This document shows, piece after piece, positions 38,230 to 46,865 of a stretch of DNA of 64,000 bases. Position 1 is the first letter of the stretch; each line of letters opens with the position of its first letter. Under the pieces are notes generated by a model. It was not told where the DNA came from, searched no databases, and saw nothing but the letters and a program-made list of their open reading frames with translations. Source of the DNA: Hansschlegelia quercus. Its GTDB lineage: Bacteria; Pseudomonadota; Alphaproteobacteria; Rhizobiales; Methylopilaceae. A program made the translations under genes and the position numbers. Location of the stretch: assembly GCF_004310425.1 (NCBI RefSeq), contig NZ_SIUB01000003.1:434001-498000 (forward strand). The letters run 5' to 3'.

Positions 38230-39408
38230 TTACTTCCCCGCGGCGGGCTGGGCGGCCCCCTGTTGCTGCTGCTGCTTCGCCTGTTCGGCGGTCTGCGGGA
38301 TGACCTTGGATCCCGGGCGGGCGCGCATCAGCCCGTTGACGATCACCTTGTCTTCCGGAGCGAGCCCGCTCTTGATGATCCGCGCGCCGTCGTTGAGCTG
38401 GCCGAGCTCGACAACCTTTGGCACGACCTTGTCTTCCGGACCGACCGTCAGGATGACCTTGCGCGTCTGATCCGACATGATCGCTTCGTCGGGCACCAGC
38501 AGGGCGTCATATTCCGGGCTCGCCTGGATGCGGACGCGACCGAACACGCCCGAGGTCAGGAAGCCGTCCGGATTGGGGATCGAGGCGCGCAGACGCAGTG
38601 TGCCGGTCTGCTGGTCAAGCTGGTTGTCGGCGAAATCGATGCGGCCGTCGACGTCGTATTTGTTGCTGTCGGGCAGCGAGATCTTGACCGGCGAGCCGCC
38701 TTCTTCGCGCTTCAGGAGGCCCGCGCGCAGGAAGCCGAGATAGCGCAGGTAGCTCTGCTCATCGACGTCGAAATAGAAGTAGATCGGCTTGGTGTTGACG
38801 ATGGTCGTCAGCACCGTCGACCCGGCGCCCGCAGCGATCAGATTGCCGACGTCGACCATCTTGCGGCCGATCTTTCCGTCGATCGGCGCGGTCACCGTGG
38901 TCCATTCGAGGTTGAGCTTTGCGGTCGCCACCGTGGACTGGGCTGACTGGAGGCTGGCGAGCGCCTCCTGATAGGCCTGGTTGCGCTGCTGGGCGACCTG
39001 GTCGGTGATGTCGCCGGTGCGCAGCAGCTCCTTGCCGCGGTCGACGTCGGCCTTGGTCAGCACGATGCGGGTGTTCGCGGTCGTCACCGACGCCTGAGCC
39101 TGCTGCAGCGCCGCTTCATAGTTGCGCGGGTCGATCTTGAAGAGCACGTCGCCCTTCTTGACCTCCGCGCCGTCCTTGAAGCCGACCTCGACGAGCTGGC
39201 CGCTGACCTGGGCGCGGACATCGACGATCTGCGACGCTTCGAACCGGCCGGTGAACTCAGCGACGTCCGAGACCTTCCGCTTGGTCGGCTGTGCGATCGT
39301 GACGGGAAGAGGCCCTGGCGCTCCCTGCGCAGCGGCGGGCGCCGCTATGGCGAGGCTCAGGAGCGCGCTACCGGCGACGGAGCCGGCGAACGAGGCGATA
39401 CGTGCCAT
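38230..39408 (-). CDS. RND efflux periplasmic adaptor protein (AcrA/MexA family)
   Basis: A 392-residue membrane fusion protein with a signal sequence (about residues 1-27, ending APAAAQG), a lipoyl-like part (FEASQIVDVRAQVSGQLVEVGFKDGAEVKKGDVLFKID), a helical hairpin at about 90-150, and a beta-barrel and membrane-proximal domain. The C-terminus has a poly-Gln run (KQQQQQG). No lipobox Cys is present, so it is anchored differently from E. coli AcrA or is free in the periplasm. The ATG at 39408 has AGGTGG upstream and fits the signal peptide; the frame to 39447 is not used. It is cotranscribed with the pump gene. Confidence 0.94.
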   Translation of the reverse strand: MARIASFAGSVAGSALLSLAIAAPAAAQGAPGPLPVTIAQPTKRKVSDVAEFTGRFEASQIVDVRAQVSGQLVEVGFKDGAEVKKGDVLFKIDPRNYEAALQQAQASVTTANTRIVLTKADVDRGKELLRTGDITDQVAQQRNQAYQEALASLQSAQSTVATAKLNLEWTTVTAPIDGKIGRKMVDVGNLIAAGAGSTVLTTIVNTKPIYFYFDVDEQSYLRYLGFLRAGLLKREEGGSPVKISLPDSNKYDVDGRIDFADNQLDQQTGTLRLRASIPNPDGFLTSGVFGRVRIQASPEYDALLVPDEAIMSDQTRKVILTVGPEDKVVPKVVELGQLNDGARIIKSGLAPEDKVIVNGLMRARPGSKVIPQTAEQAKQQQQQGAAQPAAGK

Positions 39409-39587
39409 GAGGGGCCACCTACGCGAAAGGGCGACAGCTTGCGCCATCGCGATCAGATTTCTGGACGTCCCCGCGAACTAGATAAAGTGCGCCGCCGCAG
39501 ACCGCAACACCGAGTGCGGCTGCTCACGTGGGCGTGCGCGCACGACCTCCTTCGCGAACACGCCGTCGGCCAGGGACTTCGCCGCAT

Positions 39588-39599
39588 TAAACGCGTTTA
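39588..39599. promoter_or_regulatory. palindrome in the divergent adaptor-cysG promoter region
   Basis: TAAACGCGTTTA is a perfect 12-bp palindrome in the 268-base space between the divergently transcribed efflux adaptor and cysG. It is followed by AT-rich sequence (GAATGTAATAAACC) that may be a -10 region for cysG. Either gene could be its target. Confidence 0.4.
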
Positions 39600-39676
39600 G
39601 AATGTAATAAACCGAGGACTTGCGCCGAGTGACGTGAAATACCATTGTCGCCGCTGCTCGGAGCGACTTGAAAGCT

Positions 39677-41089
39677 ATGGCGCGGCTCACATCCTTCCCG
39701 GTCTTCCAGAAGGTGTCTGGAAGGACCGTCCTGATCGTAGGCGAAGGTCCTGCGGCCGCCGCCAAGGCGCGCCTGCTCGGAGAGACCGACGCGCGCCTGA
39801 AGATCGTCGCGCAAGATCCGGGACGCGAACTGCTTGAAGACGCCGCGCGTCTCGACGCCGAGATCCTGCGGGAAGCGTTCCATCCCTCTCATCTTGAAGG
39901 CGTCGTACTGGCGTTCGCCGCCACCGAGAACGAGGCGGCGGATCGGCTGGTCTTCGAGGCTGCGCGCTTTGCGCGGGTGCCCGTCAACGTCGTGGACCGG
40001 CCGGAGATGTGCGACTTCACGACGCCCGCGCTCGTCAATCGCGCGCCGCTCGCGGTTGCGATCGGCACCGAGGGTGCGGCGCCAGTCCTGGCGCGGCACC
40101 TTCGCGCGAAGATCGAGGCGATGCTGGCGCCCGAGACCGGCCACCTCGCGGCGCTCGCCGAGGGCATGCGCGAGGCGGTCGCGAACATGGTGCCGTTCGG
40201 CGAAGCGCGTCGGCGGTTCTGGGCGAAAGTCTTCGACGGTCCCGTCGCGGCGCGCGCTTTGTCCGGCGATCTCGTCGGCGCGAGCGAAGAGGCCGCCCGG
40301 CTGATGCAGGCCGCGCCCGACCTCGGCGGCTTCGTATGGCTGGTTGGGGCCGGTCCCGGCGCCACCGATCTTCTCACGCTGCGCGCGCAGCGTGTCCTGC
40401 AGGAGGCCGACGTCATCGTGCACGACGCGCTCGTGCCGGACGCGGTCATCGCGATGGGACGGCGTGACGCCGAGCGCATCTCGGTCGGCAAGCGCAAAGG
40501 ATATCACGAGGCCTCTCAGGACGAGATCAACGCCGTTCTGGTCCGCGAGGCGAAGGCCGGGCGCCGGGTCGTGCGGCTGAAGAGCGGCGATCCTATGGTG
40601 TTCGGCCGAGCCGGAGAGGAGATGGCGGCGCTCGCGCAGGCCGGGATCTCCTTTGAAGTCGTGCCGGGCGTCACTGCCGCGCTCGCGGCCGCCGCCTCGG
40701 CGCAGGCGCCGCTGACGCTCCGCGGCGTCGCCTCCAGCCTCATCTTCGCGACCGGTCAGGACCTCGCCGGCGAGGTTTTGCCGGATTGGGCGCAACTCGC
40801 TCTTCAGGGCGCGACCGTGGCCGTGTATATGGGCCGCTCGGTCGCCGGTTCGGTCGCCGACAGACTGGCCGCGGCGGGACTGTCGCCCGACACGCCGGTC
40901 GTCGCGATCGAGAACGCCACGCGCGCCGACGAACGCATCCTGACGGGCCGTCTCTCGGGCCTCGCCGCGCTCAATCTGCGCGGCGACCTGGAGGGGCCCG
41001 TGCTTATTCTGATAGGCGACGCTCTGCGCCAGGCCTCCTTCGAGGTCGCGGAGCCGCTCGCTGCGTCCGAGACCATCCGGGCGGCCTGA
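39677..41089 (+). CDS. cysG: trifunctional siroheme synthase
   Basis: Makes siroheme, the cofactor of the sulfite reductase encoded downstream. The 470-residue protein has the N-terminal precorrin-2 dehydrogenase/ferrochelatase part (FPVFQKVSGRTVLIVGEGPAAAAKARLL, an NAD-binding fold) and the C-terminal uroporphyrinogen-III methyltransferase part starting VWLVGAGPGATDLLTLRAQRVLQEADVIVHD near residue 219, with the RLKSGDPMVFGRAGEE motif. The ATG at 39677 is chosen over a TTG at 39668. First gene of the sulfate assimilation operon, 15 bases ahead of the DUF2849 gene. Confidence 0.96.
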   Translation: MARLTSFPVFQKVSGRTVLIVGEGPAAAAKARLLGETDARLKIVAQDPGRELLEDAARLDAEILREAFHPSHLEGVVLAFAATENEAADRLVFEAARFARVPVNVVDRPEMCDFTTPALVNRAPLAVAIGTEGAAPVLARHLRAKIEAMLAPETGHLAALAEGMREAVANMVPFGEARRRFWAKVFDGPVAARALSGDLVGASEEAARLMQAAPDLGGFVWLVGAGPGATDLLTLRAQRVLQEADVIVHDALVPDAVIAMGRRDAERISVGKRKGYHEASQDEINAVLVREAKAGRRVVRLKSGDPMVFGRAGEEMAALAQAGISFEVVPGVTAALAAAASAQAPLTLRGVASSLIFATGQDLAGEVLPDWAQLALQGATVAVYMGRSVAGSVADRLAAAGLSPDTPVVAIENATRADERILTGRLSGLAALNLRGDLEGPVLILIGDALRQASFEVAEPLAASETIRAA

Positions 41090-41104
41090 AGAGACACGGT
41101 TATA

Positions 41105-41440
41105 ATGTCAGCTCCGATCCAGAAATCTGCGGCGAAGACCCGGGCCGCGACGCAGATCGTCACCGCCAACCGGCTGGATGACGGCGTCGTCGTCTATCTC
41201 GCTCCCGACGGCGGCTGGACCGAGCGTCTCGGCGCGGCGCGCCGTATCGAGGGCGATGACGCGCTCGCCTCCGCCCTGGAGATCGCGAAGGCGGCTGAAA
41301 CCGACCGCGTCGTGGTCGAGGCCTATCCGATCGACGTCGCCGAACAGGGCGGCGCGCTCGTCGCGCTCCGGCTGCGGGAAAAGATCCGCGCCGAGGGGCC
41401 GACGATCCATCCCGAGCTTTGGCGTCCGACCGGCGCCTGA
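41105..41440 (+). CDS. DUF2849 protein of the sulfate assimilation operon
   Basis: A 111-residue cytosolic protein matching DUF2849, a family found almost only between cysG and cysI in alphaproteobacteria. Visible conserved parts are IVTANRLDDGVVVYLAPDGGW near the start and the C-terminal KIRAEGPTIHPELW. The function is unknown; the fixed position suggests a part in siroheme or sulfite reductase assembly or electron supply, which is inference. It is 14 bases ahead of the cysI start. Confidence 0.92.
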   Translation: MSAPIQKSAAKTRAATQIVTANRLDDGVVVYLAPDGGWTERLGAARRIEGDDALASALEIAKAAETDRVVVEAYPIDVAEQGGALVALRLREKIRAEGPTIHPELWRPTGA

Positions 41441-41454
41441 GGAGCTTTGAGACA

Positions 41455-43119
41455 ATGTACCGCTACGACGAGTTCGACCATGGCTTCGTCGCCGCTCGCG
41501 TCGACCAGTTTCGCGACCAGGTCGAGCGCCGCCTCTCGGGCGAACTGACCGAGGACCAGTTCAAGCCGCTCCGGCTGCAGAACGGCGTCTATCTCCAGCT
41601 CCACGCCTACATGCTCCGCATTGCGGTGCCCTACGGCACACTGTCCTCTCGGCAGGTGCGGATGCTCGCGCACATCGCGCGCACCTATGACCGCGGCTAC
41701 GGCCACTTCACGACGCGCCAGAACCTGCAGTTCAACTGGCCGGCGCTGAAGGACATCCCGGCGATCCTCGCCGACCTCGCCTCGGTCGAGATGCACGCGC
41801 TGCAGACGTCGGGCAACTGCATCCGCAACGTCACGACCGACCATTTCGCCGGCGCCGCGGCCGACGAGGTCGCCGACCCCAGGCCTTACGCCGAGATCCT
41901 GCGGCAGTGGTCGTCGATCCACCCCGAATTCCTGTTCCTGCCGCGCAAGTTCAAGATCGCCGTGACCGGCGCGCCGAAGGACCGCGCTGCGATCCAGGTC
42001 CACGACATCGGGCTGGAGCTGAAGCGCGGGCCGGACGGCGCGATCGGCTTCGCCGTGTTTGTCGGCGGCGGGCAGGGCCGTACGCCGATGATCGCCCACA
42101 AGGTGCGCGACTTCCTCGCTGAAGAAGACCTGCTCGCCTATTGCGAGGCGATCATGCGGGTCTACAACCTGCACGGACGACGCGACAACAAGTACAAGGC
42201 GCGCATCAAGATCCTCGTGCACGAGACCGGCGCCGAGGAGATCACCCGCCAGATCGAGGCCGAATTCGTCGAGGTGAAGAAGACCGAGCTGCTGCGCCTT
42301 CCCGACGAGGAGATCGAGCGCATCACCGCTTATTTCGCCGCGCCCGATCTTGCCGAGAAGCCGGCGCGTTCCGAGACCTTTGAGCGCGCCAAGATCCTCG
42401 ACGCCGGGCTGGCGACGTTCGCGAAGAACAATGTCGTCGCCCACAAGCAGCCGGGCTACGGCGTCGTTACCGTTTCGCTCAAGGCGATCGGGCAGGTGCC
42501 GGGCGACGCCTCCGACAGGCAGATGGACGTGGTCGCCGACCTCGCGGATCGGTACTCGCAGTCAGAGATCCGCGTCAGCCACGAGCAGAACCTCGTCCTG
42601 CCTCATGTCGCGCTCGACGATCTCCCGGAGCTCTACGCCGCGCTCAAGGAGCACGCTTTGGGCGAGGGCAACGCTGGCCTCGTCACTGACATCATCTGCT
42701 GCCCAGGCCTCGACTATTGCGCGCTCGCCAACGCCCGCTCGATCCCGCTTGCGCAGGATCTGTCGAAGCGCTTCGCCGATCCCGCGCGCCAGCAGGAGAT
42801 CGGCGAGCTCAAGATCAAGATCTCGGGCTGCATCAACGCCTGCGGGCATCACCATGTCGGCCATATCGGCCTGCTCGGCGTCGATCGGCGGGGCGAGGAG
42901 GTCTACCAGATCACGCTCGGCGGCTCCGGCGACGAGACAGCGTCGGTCGGCACGCTGGTCGGCCCGGGCTTCAGGGAAGACGAGGTCGCCGGCGCCGTGG
43001 AGACGGTGGTTGACACCTATCTGAAGCTGCGCGAAGGCCCGGATGAGACCTTCCTCTCCGCAGTCCGCCGGCTCGGCCAGAAACCGTTCAAGGAGGCGCT
43101 CTATGGAGCAGCGGCCTGA
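41455..43119 (+). CDS. cysI: sulfite reductase hemoprotein (nitrite/sulfite reductase family)
   Basis: Reduces sulfite to sulfide with a siroheme coupled to a 4Fe-4S cluster. The 554-residue protein carries the cluster cysteines in CCPGLDYC (C416 and C422) and in SGCINACGHHHVGHIGLLG (C459 and C463), the latter also ligating siroheme. The N-terminal repeat has RQVRMLAHIARTYDRGYGHFTTRQNLQF, a substrate-binding arginine region. Nitrite reduction is possible in principle, but the operon context makes sulfite the likely substrate. The ATG at 41455 fits the family. It overlaps cysH by 17 bases. Confidence 0.95.
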   Translation: MYRYDEFDHGFVAARVDQFRDQVERRLSGELTEDQFKPLRLQNGVYLQLHAYMLRIAVPYGTLSSRQVRMLAHIARTYDRGYGHFTTRQNLQFNWPALKDIPAILADLASVEMHALQTSGNCIRNVTTDHFAGAAADEVADPRPYAEILRQWSSIHPEFLFLPRKFKIAVTGAPKDRAAIQVHDIGLELKRGPDGAIGFAVFVGGGQGRTPMIAHKVRDFLAEEDLLAYCEAIMRVYNLHGRRDNKYKARIKILVHETGAEEITRQIEAEFVEVKKTELLRLPDEEIERITAYFAAPDLAEKPARSETFERAKILDAGLATFAKNNVVAHKQPGYGVVTVSLKAIGQVPGDASDRQMDVVADLADRYSQSEIRVSHEQNLVLPHVALDDLPELYAALKEHALGEGNAGLVTDIICCPGLDYCALANARSIPLAQDLSKRFADPARQQEIGELKIKISGCINACGHHHVGHIGLLGVDRRGEEVYQITLGGSGDETASVGTLVGPGFREDEVAGAVETVVDTYLKLREGPDETFLSAVRRLGQKPFKEALYGAAA

Positions 43120-43969
43120 ACTTCTGACGCTGGACGCGCCGCGCCCCGCCGCGGACTGGGTGGGGCGTCCCGCCCCGACCGCCCCTGCCGAGATGCGGCC
43201 GACGCTGCCGCCACGCGCGTCTCCGCTCGAGGTCAACAAGACGAGGGCGGCCGAACGCGCGACCTCGCTCGCGGCCAATCTCGCGCGCCGTTATCGCGGC
43301 GCGGGCGCTCAGGAGATTCTTCACGCGGCGATCGCGGATCTGTTTCACGGGCGTATCGCGCTGGTCTCGAGCTTCGGCGCCGATTCGGCCGTGCTGCTCG
43401 ACCTTGTGGCGAAGATCGACCCGGCGACGCCGGTGCTGTTCATCGACACCGGCATGCTGTTCGAGGAGACGCTCGCCTATCGCGACGACCTGGCGGCGCG
43501 CCTCGGCCTGACGGATGTCCGCACGATCGGCCCGAAACCCGAGCGGCTGGCGCGGCTCGACCCGGAGAACTTCCTCTGGCAGTCGAACCCGGACCTGTGC
43601 TGCCGGATTCGCAAGGTGGAGCCGCTCGCCGAGGCGATCGGCGACTTCCCGGCCTGGATCTCCGGCCGCAAGCGTTTTCAGAACGCGTTTCGCGCCGAAC
43701 TCCCGGTATTCGAGGCGGATGGGACGCGCATCAAGGTCAACCCGCTCGCGGACTGGACGGCGAAAGACGTCGAGGATTACCGCGTCGCGCACGATCTTCC
43801 CGCGCACCCCATGGTGCAGCACGGCTTCCTCTCAATCGGTTGCATGCCCTGCACCAGCCGCGTGAAGCCGGGCGAAGATCCGCGCGCCGGCCGTTGGCGC
43901 GGCAAGGACAAGACCGAGTGCGGCATCCACATGCCGATCGCGCCGGAAGCCGAGGGCAGCGGCATCTGA
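43103..43969 (+). CDS. cysH: assimilatory adenylyl-sulfate (APS) reductase, Fe-S type
   Basis: Reduces APS to sulfite. The 288-residue protein has the Fe-S cluster cysteines in DLCCRIRK (C166, C167) and CMPC (C247, C250), which mark the APS-specific, 4Fe-4S branch and not the PAPS reductase of E. coli, which lacks them. The catalytic cysteine is in ECGIH near the C-terminus (C273). The PP-loop type SSFGADSAVLLDLVA is at about residues 89-103. The N-terminal 45 residues are an unusually long Pro/Ala-rich extension. Strong ribosome binding site AAGGAGG at 43090-43096, inside the end of cysI. Confidence 0.95.
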   Translation: MEQRPELLTLDAPRPAADWVGRPAPTAPAEMRPTLPPRASPLEVNKTRAAERATSLAANLARRYRGAGAQEILHAAIADLFHGRIALVSSFGADSAVLLDLVAKIDPATPVLFIDTGMLFEETLAYRDDLAARLGLTDVRTIGPKPERLARLDPENFLWQSNPDLCCRIRKVEPLAEAIGDFPAWISGRKRFQNAFRAELPVFEADGTRIKVNPLADWTAKDVEDYRVAHDLPAHPMVQHGFLSIGCMPCTSRVKPGEDPRAGRWRGKDKTECGIHMPIAPEAEGSGI

Positions 43970-43977
43970 TCTTGATC

Positions 43978-44027
43978 CTCCTTCGCATCGCGGAGGAGGG
44001 GACCATGCGGAGCATGGTGGAGGAGGC
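43978..44027. repeat. GAGG-rich repeat, family C copy 1 (cysH-DUF934 gap)
   Basis: The sequence from 43989 to 44027 (CGCGGAGGAGGGGACCATGCGGAGCATGGTGGAGGAGGC) recurs in inverted orientation, with a few changes, at 54987-55035. It lies in the 222-base gap between cysH and the DUF934 gene. A larger bracket of GATCCTCC (about 43975) and GGAGGATC (about 44107) may mark the full element. Confidence 0.75.
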
Positions 44028-44191
44028 TTGGGCCCCGACCTTCGACGTCGAGCCCGCCCCCTCAACCGCTGACGCGGTCCTCCTCGCCCGCTGCGCAAGG
44101 GAGGATCAAGAGGCGGCCAAGCGCTTTTGCCGCCTTATTTCTGATAGCGATCCCGATCGGCGCCCACAGCGTCCGGGATGACGGGGATCTG

Positions 44192-44725
44192 ATGACCGAA
44201 CCTGCCGAAGACCTGCCCATCTGGCGCGACAGCCGCTTCCAGGCGGACGAATGGAGCCTTATCGGCCCCGAGGAAGCCGTCAGCGACGGGCCGGCCATCC
44301 TGCCGCTCGAGCGCTTCCTCGCCGAGCGCGACACGCTGACCGCGCGCAACGCGCCGCTCGGAGTGGTCGTGGAGCCCAGCGAGGCGATCGAGGAGCTCGC
44401 GCCCCATCTCGGCCGCATCTCCCTCGTCGTGCTGAAATTTCCGAAATATTCCGACGGCCGCTCGATGTCGACGGCGCGCATCCTGCGCGAGCGCTACGGT
44501 TTTTCGGGCGAGATCCGAGCGACGGGCGACGTCCTGATCGACCAGATGCCGCTGATGCGCCGCTGCGGGATCGACGCCTTCGAGGTGTCGAACCCGGTGA
44601 CGCGCAAGCAGCTCGCCGAGGGCAAGTGGCCCGATGTGCCGTTCTACTACCAGCCGATGAGTTCGACGCGGCAGGGCGAAATTCCGGCCGGAACCCGGCC
44701 TTGGGCGCGGCGGCCGAAGGGGTAG
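44192..44725 (+). CDS. DUF934 protein, sulfate assimilation operon
   Basis: A 177-residue protein of the DUF934 family, with LPLERFLAERDTLTARNAPLGVVVEPSE in the first half and FPKYSDGRSMSTARILRERYGFSGEIRATGDVLIDQMPLMRRCGIDAFEV in the second, followed by FYYQPM. The family always sits with cysH/cysI in alpha- and betaproteobacteria; its function is not known. It ends 5 bases before the convergent aroB stop, with no room for a shared terminator. A repeat element separates it from cysH, so its expression may depend on that region. Confidence 0.92.
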   Translation: MTEPAEDLPIWRDSRFQADEWSLIGPEEAVSDGPAILPLERFLAERDTLTARNAPLGVVVEPSEAIEELAPHLGRISLVVLKFPKYSDGRSMSTARILRERYGFSGEIRATGDVLIDQMPLMRRCGIDAFEVSNPVTRKQLAEGKWPDVPFYYQPMSSTRQGEIPAGTRPWARRPKG

Positions 44726-44730
44726 GGGCC

Positions 44731-45852
44731 TCAGCCCAGCTCGCTTTCCAAGAACGCCAGCGCCTGGTCTTCCGAGATGTCGCGGGAGACGAAGCTCTTT
44801 CCGATGCCGCGCGCGAGGATGAAGGTCAGCCGGCCGCGCTCGACCTTCTTGTCCTGCCGCATATGCGCGAGCAGCGCTTCTGCGCCGCCGACGCCGCCGG
44901 GGATCTTTCGTGGCGAGACGGGCAGGCCGACCGCTGCGAGATGCGCCGTCACCCGAGCCGCATCGGCCAGGGAGCAGAGGCCGAGGCTGGCCGAAAAGCG
45001 GAACGCCATCGCCATGCCGATCGCGACGCCCTCGCCATGGACCAGCCGTTCGCCGTCATAGGCGACCTCCGCCTCCAGCGCGTGGCCGAAGGTGTGGCCG
45101 AGATTGAGCAGCGCGCGGTCGCCATGCTCGTGCTCGTCCCGCGCCACCACCGCGGCCTTCGCGCGGCAGCTCGTGGCGATCGCCCGCGTGCGCTCGGGCC
45201 CGCCCGCGAAGACGCCCGCGTGGTTCGCCTCCAGCCAGCCGAAGAAGGCGGGATCGTCGATCAGCCCGTATTTCACGACCTCCGCATAGCCGGCGCGGAA
45301 TTCGCGCGCGGGCAGCGTATCGAGCGCGCCTGCGTCCGCCAGAACGAGACTCGGCTGGTGGAAGGCGCCGATCAGGTTCTTGCCTCGCGGCGAGTTCACG
45401 CCGGTCTTGCCGCCGACGGAGCTGTCGACCTGCGCGAGGAGGCTGGTGGGCGCCTGCACGATGCGCACGCCGCGCCGCACGATCGCCGCGGCGAAGCCTG
45501 CAAGGTCGCCGATCACCCCGCCGCCGAGCGCCAGCACGACATCGCCGCGTTCGACGCGCGCCGCGATCAGCCCATCAACCACGCGGCCAAGGACCTCCCA
45601 GGATTTCGAGGTCTCGCCCGCAGGCACGACGATCGTCTCGGCCTTGAGTCCCGCGGCGTTCAGCGAACCGAGCGCGGTCTGAAGATGGAGGTTGGCGACG
45701 TTCTCGTCGGTGACCACGCCGACCGTGTGCGCGCCGAGCGCCGCGATCCGCGCACCAGCCTCGGCGAGAAGCCCGCCGCCGATCAGGATGTCATAGGAGC
45801 GGTCGCTCAGATCCACCCGGACGCGTTCGTCTTGCGCGACGTCGGGCGTCAT
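44731..45852 (-). CDS. aroB: 3-dehydroquinate synthase
   Basis: Second step of the shikimate pathway; converts DAHP to 3-dehydroquinate using NAD+ and a divalent metal. The 373-residue protein has the NAD-binding ALGGGVIGDLAGFAAAIVRRG near residue 107, QVDSSVGGKTGVN near residue 146, the metal ligand in NLGHTFGHALE near residue 255 and HGEGVAIGM. Its ATG overlaps the aroK stop by 4 bases (ATGA), a conserved coupling. It is convergent with the DUF934 gene. Confidence 0.96.
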   Translation of the reverse strand: MTPDVAQDERVRVDLSDRSYDILIGGGLLAEAGARIAALGAHTVGVVTDENVANLHLQTALGSLNAAGLKAETIVVPAGETSKSWEVLGRVVDGLIAARVERGDVVLALGGGVIGDLAGFAAAIVRRGVRIVQAPTSLLAQVDSSVGGKTGVNSPRGKNLIGAFHQPSLVLADAGALDTLPAREFRAGYAEVVKYGLIDDPAFFGWLEANHAGVFAGGPERTRAIATSCRAKAAVVARDEHEHGDRALLNLGHTFGHALEAEVAYDGERLVHGEGVAIGMAMAFRFSASLGLCSLADAARVTAHLAAVGLPVSPRKIPGGVGGAEALLAHMRQDKKVERGRLTFILARGIGKSFVSRDISEDQALAFLESELG

Positions 45853-46484
45853 AGAGCGTCCTCCTGCGTATTCCGAAACCGCGCCGCGAGCGCCTCGATC
45901 AGATCCGTGACCACATGCTCGTGGGGCGCGTCGCGGGACATCACGGTGAGGTCGGCGAGCGCGTAGGTGGGGTAGCGCGCGTCGATCAGCCCGCGCAGCG
46001 TCGCCTCCGGGTCCGGGGAGGCGAGCAGCGGTCGGTTCGAGCGCTTGCGCACGCGCTTCATCAGCACGTCGATCTCGGCCTTGAGCCAGACGGAAATCCC
46101 AGCTTCCGCGATCCGCTGGCGCGTCTCCGGGTTCATGAAGGCGCCGCCGCCGGTCGCCAGCACCTTCGGGCCCTGACCCAGCAGGCGCGCGATCACCCGC
46201 GTCTCGCCGGCGCGGAAATAGGCCTCGCCGTGGCGCGCGAAGATTTCCGGAATCGACATCTGCGAGACCTGCTCGATTTCGGCGTCGGCGTCGACGAAGG
46301 GCACGTCGAGCGCAGCCCCCAGCCTGCGGCCGACGGACGTCTTACCGGCCCCCATCATGCCGACCAGGACGATCGATCTCTGCCCGAGTCCTGCGCGCAC
46401 GGCGTCCCGGAGCGCGGGCGCGCGATCGGCCGGACGCTCGGGCGTCGGCGCGTCGTCATCCTCGATCTGTCGCATCGCGGTCAT
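45849..46484 (-). CDS. aroK: shikimate kinase
   Basis: Phosphorylates shikimate at O3. The 211-residue protein has Walker A in VGMMGAGKTSVGRRLGAAL (about residues 41-59), the shikimate-binding FVDADAEIE (near residue 64) and VLATGGGAFMNPETR. The N-terminal 35 residues (acidic and Pro/Arg-rich) precede the kinase core, as is usual in Rhizobiales. ATG 46484 is chosen; ATG 46475 is also possible. It is divergent from the small membrane protein and xerD, as in other Rhizobiales. Confidence 0.95.
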   Translation of the reverse strand: MTAMRQIEDDDAPTPERPADRAPALRDAVRAGLGQRSIVLVGMMGAGKTSVGRRLGAALDVPFVDADAEIEQVSQMSIPEIFARHGEAYFRAGETRVIARLLGQGPKVLATGGGAFMNPETRQRIAEAGISVWLKAEIDVLMKRVRKRSNRPLLASPDPEATLRGLIDARYPTYALADLTVMSRDAPHEHVVTDLIEALAARFRNTQEDAL

Positions 46485-46640
46485 CGGCGGCGTGGTCTTT
46501 GGGTCCCGTACAAGGCGGCGCAACCTATTCCTAAGGTTGCTGGCATACAATCTTAGACGGTTGCCCGACGCGCCCGGTCGTGATGATCTTGGTCACCGGG
46601 GGGAAGGGCGGCCCGCAAGGTCCGCTTGAGAACAAAAGCC

Positions 46641-46865
46641 ATGCCGAGCCTCATCAGGTTCCTGACATTCGTCGGCGTCCTCGTCGCCGTCGGTTTCGGC
46701 GCGGTTTACGCGCTGGCGACCTTCGTCACCCCGCGCCCGCGCGAGATGACGGTGACGATCCCGGCCGCCCGGCTAAGGCCCCCGGCGGCGACCGCCGCGG
46801 CCCCGCTGCCGCGCACCGCCGGCACCGACGCCGCGCTCGACGGCGGCGCGACATCCACCCAGTGA
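46641..46865 (+). CDS. small membrane protein upstream of xerD
   Basis: A 74-residue protein with one N-terminal membrane helix (LIRFLTFVGVLVAVGFGAVYALATFV, about residues 4-29) and a basic, then Ala/Pro/Thr-rich tail that would lie in the periplasm or be loosely structured. It is known as an uncharacterised protein at this place in Rhizobiales. Its TGA stop overlaps the likely GTG start of xerD by 4 bases (GTGA), so the two are translationally coupled. I know no function. Confidence 0.75.
   Translation: MPSLIRFLTFVGVLVAVGFGAVYALATFVTPRPREMTVTIPAARLRPPAATAAAPLPRTAGTDAALDGGATSTQ

Noticed and set aside
35044-38946. Two long plus-strand frames (567 and 673 codons) opposite the efflux pump genes
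   Set aside because: Composition is dominated by Arg, Asp, Glu and His, with no domain; the pump and adaptor frames are clear.
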